Source: Herbidospora sakaeratensis (GTDB taxonomy: Bacteria > Actinomycetota > Actinomycetes > Streptosporangiales > Streptosporangiaceae). Taken from it: a stretch of 64,000 nucleotides of DNA. The stretch is from contig NZ_BBXC01000010.1 of NCBI RefSeq assembly GCF_001570525.1, positions 558,001 to 622,000 of the forward strand. The letters are read 5' to 3'. Position 1 is the stretch's first letter. Each line of letters starts with the position of its first letter. The notes under the pieces were generated by a model that saw only the letters and a list, made by a program, of their open reading frames with translations, had not been told where the DNA came from and did not search any database. Shown one piece after another: positions 62,590-64,000 of the stretch. The position numbers and the translations under genes were made by a program.

Positions 62590-64000
62590 AAAGCGCTCTC
62601 CGGCAGGTCCATCAGCTCCTGCGTGGTCGCCGTGAGCATGCGCCGCTCCGACTCGATGCGGGGCAGCACGTTGGCGGCGAAGAAGGTCGCCGCGGCGACC
62701 TTGCCGGCGTAGAAGTCGTCGTCGGCGCCCTCCAGGGCCTTGAGGGCGATCTCGGCCTGCCGGAGCAGCAGCCACCCGATGAGCAGGTCGCCGAGGGCCA
62801 TCAGGAACCGGGTGGTGTTGAGGCCGACCTTGTAGACCTCCTTCGGCGACTCCAGTGACGAGATCGCCCAGCCGGCCATGGTGTCGGCCATCGCCTTGAC
62901 CTCGCCGGCGGCGTCGCCCAGCAGGCCGCGCTCGACCTTGAGGCGGCCGTTCCCGGCGCCGGAGTCGGCGAAGGCCGTGATCTGGCCGAGGATCTCGCCC
63001 AGCGCGGCGCCCTGGTTCCGCAGGATCTTGCGGAAGAACAGGTCCAGGCCCTGGATCGCCGTGGTGCCCTCGTAGAGGGAGTCGATCTTGGCGTCGCGGA
63101 TGTACTGCTCGATCGGGTAGTCCTGCAGGAAGCCCGACCCGCCCAGGGTTTGCAGCGACCGGGCCAGCAGCTCGTAGGAGCGCTCGGACCCGACGCCCTT
63201 GACCACCGGGAGCAGCAGGTCGTTGACCGCCTCGGCCATCTCGTCGCGGCGGCCCTCGGACGTGGCGACCTGGATGGAGTCCTGGAAGGTGGCCGTGTAG
63301 AGCACCAGCGCCCGCATGCCCTCGGCGTACGCCTTCTGGAGCATCAGCTCGCGGCGGACGTCGGGGTGGGCGGTGATCGGGACGCGGGGGGCCGTCTTGT
63401 CGGCCATCTTGGTCAGGTCGGCGCCCTGGAGGCGGTTCTTGGCGTAGTCGAGGGCGTTGAGGTAGCCCGTCGAGAGCGTGGCGATGGCCTTGGTGCCGAC
63501 CATCATGCGGGCGTTCTCGATCACCGTGAACATCTGCCGGATGCCCTCGTGGACCTCGCCGACCAGGTAGCCGATCGCCGGGTGCTTGTCGCCGAAGGTG
63601 AGCTCGCAGGTCGTGGAGACCTTCAGGCCCATCTTCTTCTCGACGTTGGTGACGTAGACGCCGTTGCGCTCCTTGAGCTCGCCGGTGTCGAGGTCGACCA
63701 GGAACTTGGGCACCAGGAACAGCGACAGGCCCTTGGTGCCGGGGCCGTGGCCCTCGGGGCGGGCCAGCACGAGGTGGAAGATGTTCTCCGCCATGTCGTG
63801 CTCGGCGCTGGTGATGAAACGCTTGACGCCCTCGATGTGCCAGGTGCCGTCGTCCTGCCGGGTCGCCTTGGTGCGGCCGGCGCCGACGTCGGAGCCCGCG
63901 TCGGGCTCGGTGAGCACCATGGTGGAGCCCCAGCGGCGCTCGACGGCCAGCTCGGCGAACCGCTTCTGCTCCTCGGTGCCCAGGTTGTGGAGCACGTGGG
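62586..64000 (-). CDS. Acyl-CoA dehydrogenase, long C-terminal-domain type (N-terminus outside window)
   Basis: About 470 visible residues of a protein likely around 600. [19 protein letters not shown] and [12 protein letters not shown] belong to the FAD/substrate region; the catalytic Glu is in [10 protein letters not shown]-terminal helical domain of about 120 residues ([20 protein letters not shown]) is typical of the FadE5-like long form that oxidises fatty acyl-CoAs. The start is beyond the right edge. Confidence 0.93.
   Translation of the reverse strand, partial: HVLHNLGTEEQKRFAELAVERRWGSTMVLTEPDAGSDVGAGRTKATRQDDGTWHIEGVKRFITSAEHDMAENIFHLVLARPEGHGPGTKGLSLFLVPKFLVDLDTGELKERNGVYVTNVEKKMGLKVSTTCELTFGDKHPAIGYLVGEVHEGIRQMFTVIENARMMVGTKAIATLSTGYLNALDYAKNRLQGADLTKMADKTAPRVPITAHPDVRRELMLQKAYAEGMRALVLYTATFQDSIQVATSEGRRDEMAEAVNDLLLPVVKGVGSERSYELLARSLQTLGGSGFLQDYPIEQYIRDAKIDSLYEGTTAIQGLDLFFRKILRNQGAALGEILGQITAFADSGAGNGRLKVERGLLGDAAGEVKAMADTMAGWAISSLESPKEVYKVGLNTTRFLMALGDLLIGWLLLRQAEIALKALEGADDDFYAGKVAAATFFAANVLPRIESERRMLTATTQELMDLPESAF

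Overview
The window is high-GC actinobacterial DNA, most likely from the Streptosporangiales or a near relative. The evidence is the codon bias, frequent GTG starts, BldC, a DUF3073 protein, GAF/ANTAR and STAS regulators, and a core gene order (bldC - unknown gene - valine dehydrogenase - DUF3073 - purM - purF ... purL - purQ - purS) that I recall as conserved in Streptomyces. Function calls rest on motifs read in the translations; no database search was run.

Region 1 (1 to about 19,866) is an accessory defence island. A tyrosine integrase (18281-19675) lies against the 3' end of a tRNA-Lys(TTT) gene, and the left end of the island is outside the window. One long + strand operon (6668-18196) holds a single-TRD specificity protein, hsdM, hsdS, hsdR, a YgjP-type metallopeptidase, a methylase-specificity fusion with an N-terminal helix-turn-helix, and a Ser/Thr kinase. 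To its left is a second, paralogous kinase plus methylase-specificity pair (convergent, with abutting stop codons). A Cas4/AddB-like PD-(D/E)XK nuclease with cysteine clusters is divergent from that first kinase, and is followed by an unidentified partial gene at the left edge. Two kinase/methylase modules flanking a complete type I R-M system, plus an extra nuclease, is the best candidate for an undescribed system here. It is not Pgl/BREX: no PglZ- or PglY/BrxC-like protein is visible.

Region 2 (20,000-31,200) is mixed chromosome: a glutaryl-CoA-dehydrogenase-like enzyme, PspC protein, MFS transporter, two zinc peptidase families, a membrane metallophosphoesterase, a tRNA-Glu/Asp/Phe cluster followed by a decayed integrase, a lysine-rich secreted protein, a wrecked FAD oxidase, an alpha/beta hydrolase, a short PL8 lyase and a TIMP-like secreted protein.

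Region 3 (31,300-44,900) holds a GAF / GAF-ANTAR / STAS cluster overlapping pyrD, a GH20 hexosaminidase and a lipoprotein amidase, a LacI regulator, bldC, valine dehydrogenase, DUF3073, purM-purF and a sterol-carrier-like protein.

Region 4 (44,900-53,800) has a Tat-exported PhoX phosphatase, an MFS drug exporter divergent from a TetR regulator with three repeated operator-like boxes, and an overlapping set of membrane cyclase, CRP-family regulator and second MFS exporter. Upstream of the cyclase is an orphan + strand terminator with two exact 64-bp tandem copies behind it.

Region 5 (53,800-64,000) contains purL-purQ and purS with an anti-sigma-like ATPase between them, a three-gene 2-oxo-acid dehydrogenase operon (E1 alpha, E1 beta, E2), a possible peptide-maturation protein with a tiny upstream ORF, a Dabb-domain protein, and an acyl-CoA dehydrogenase cut by the right edge.
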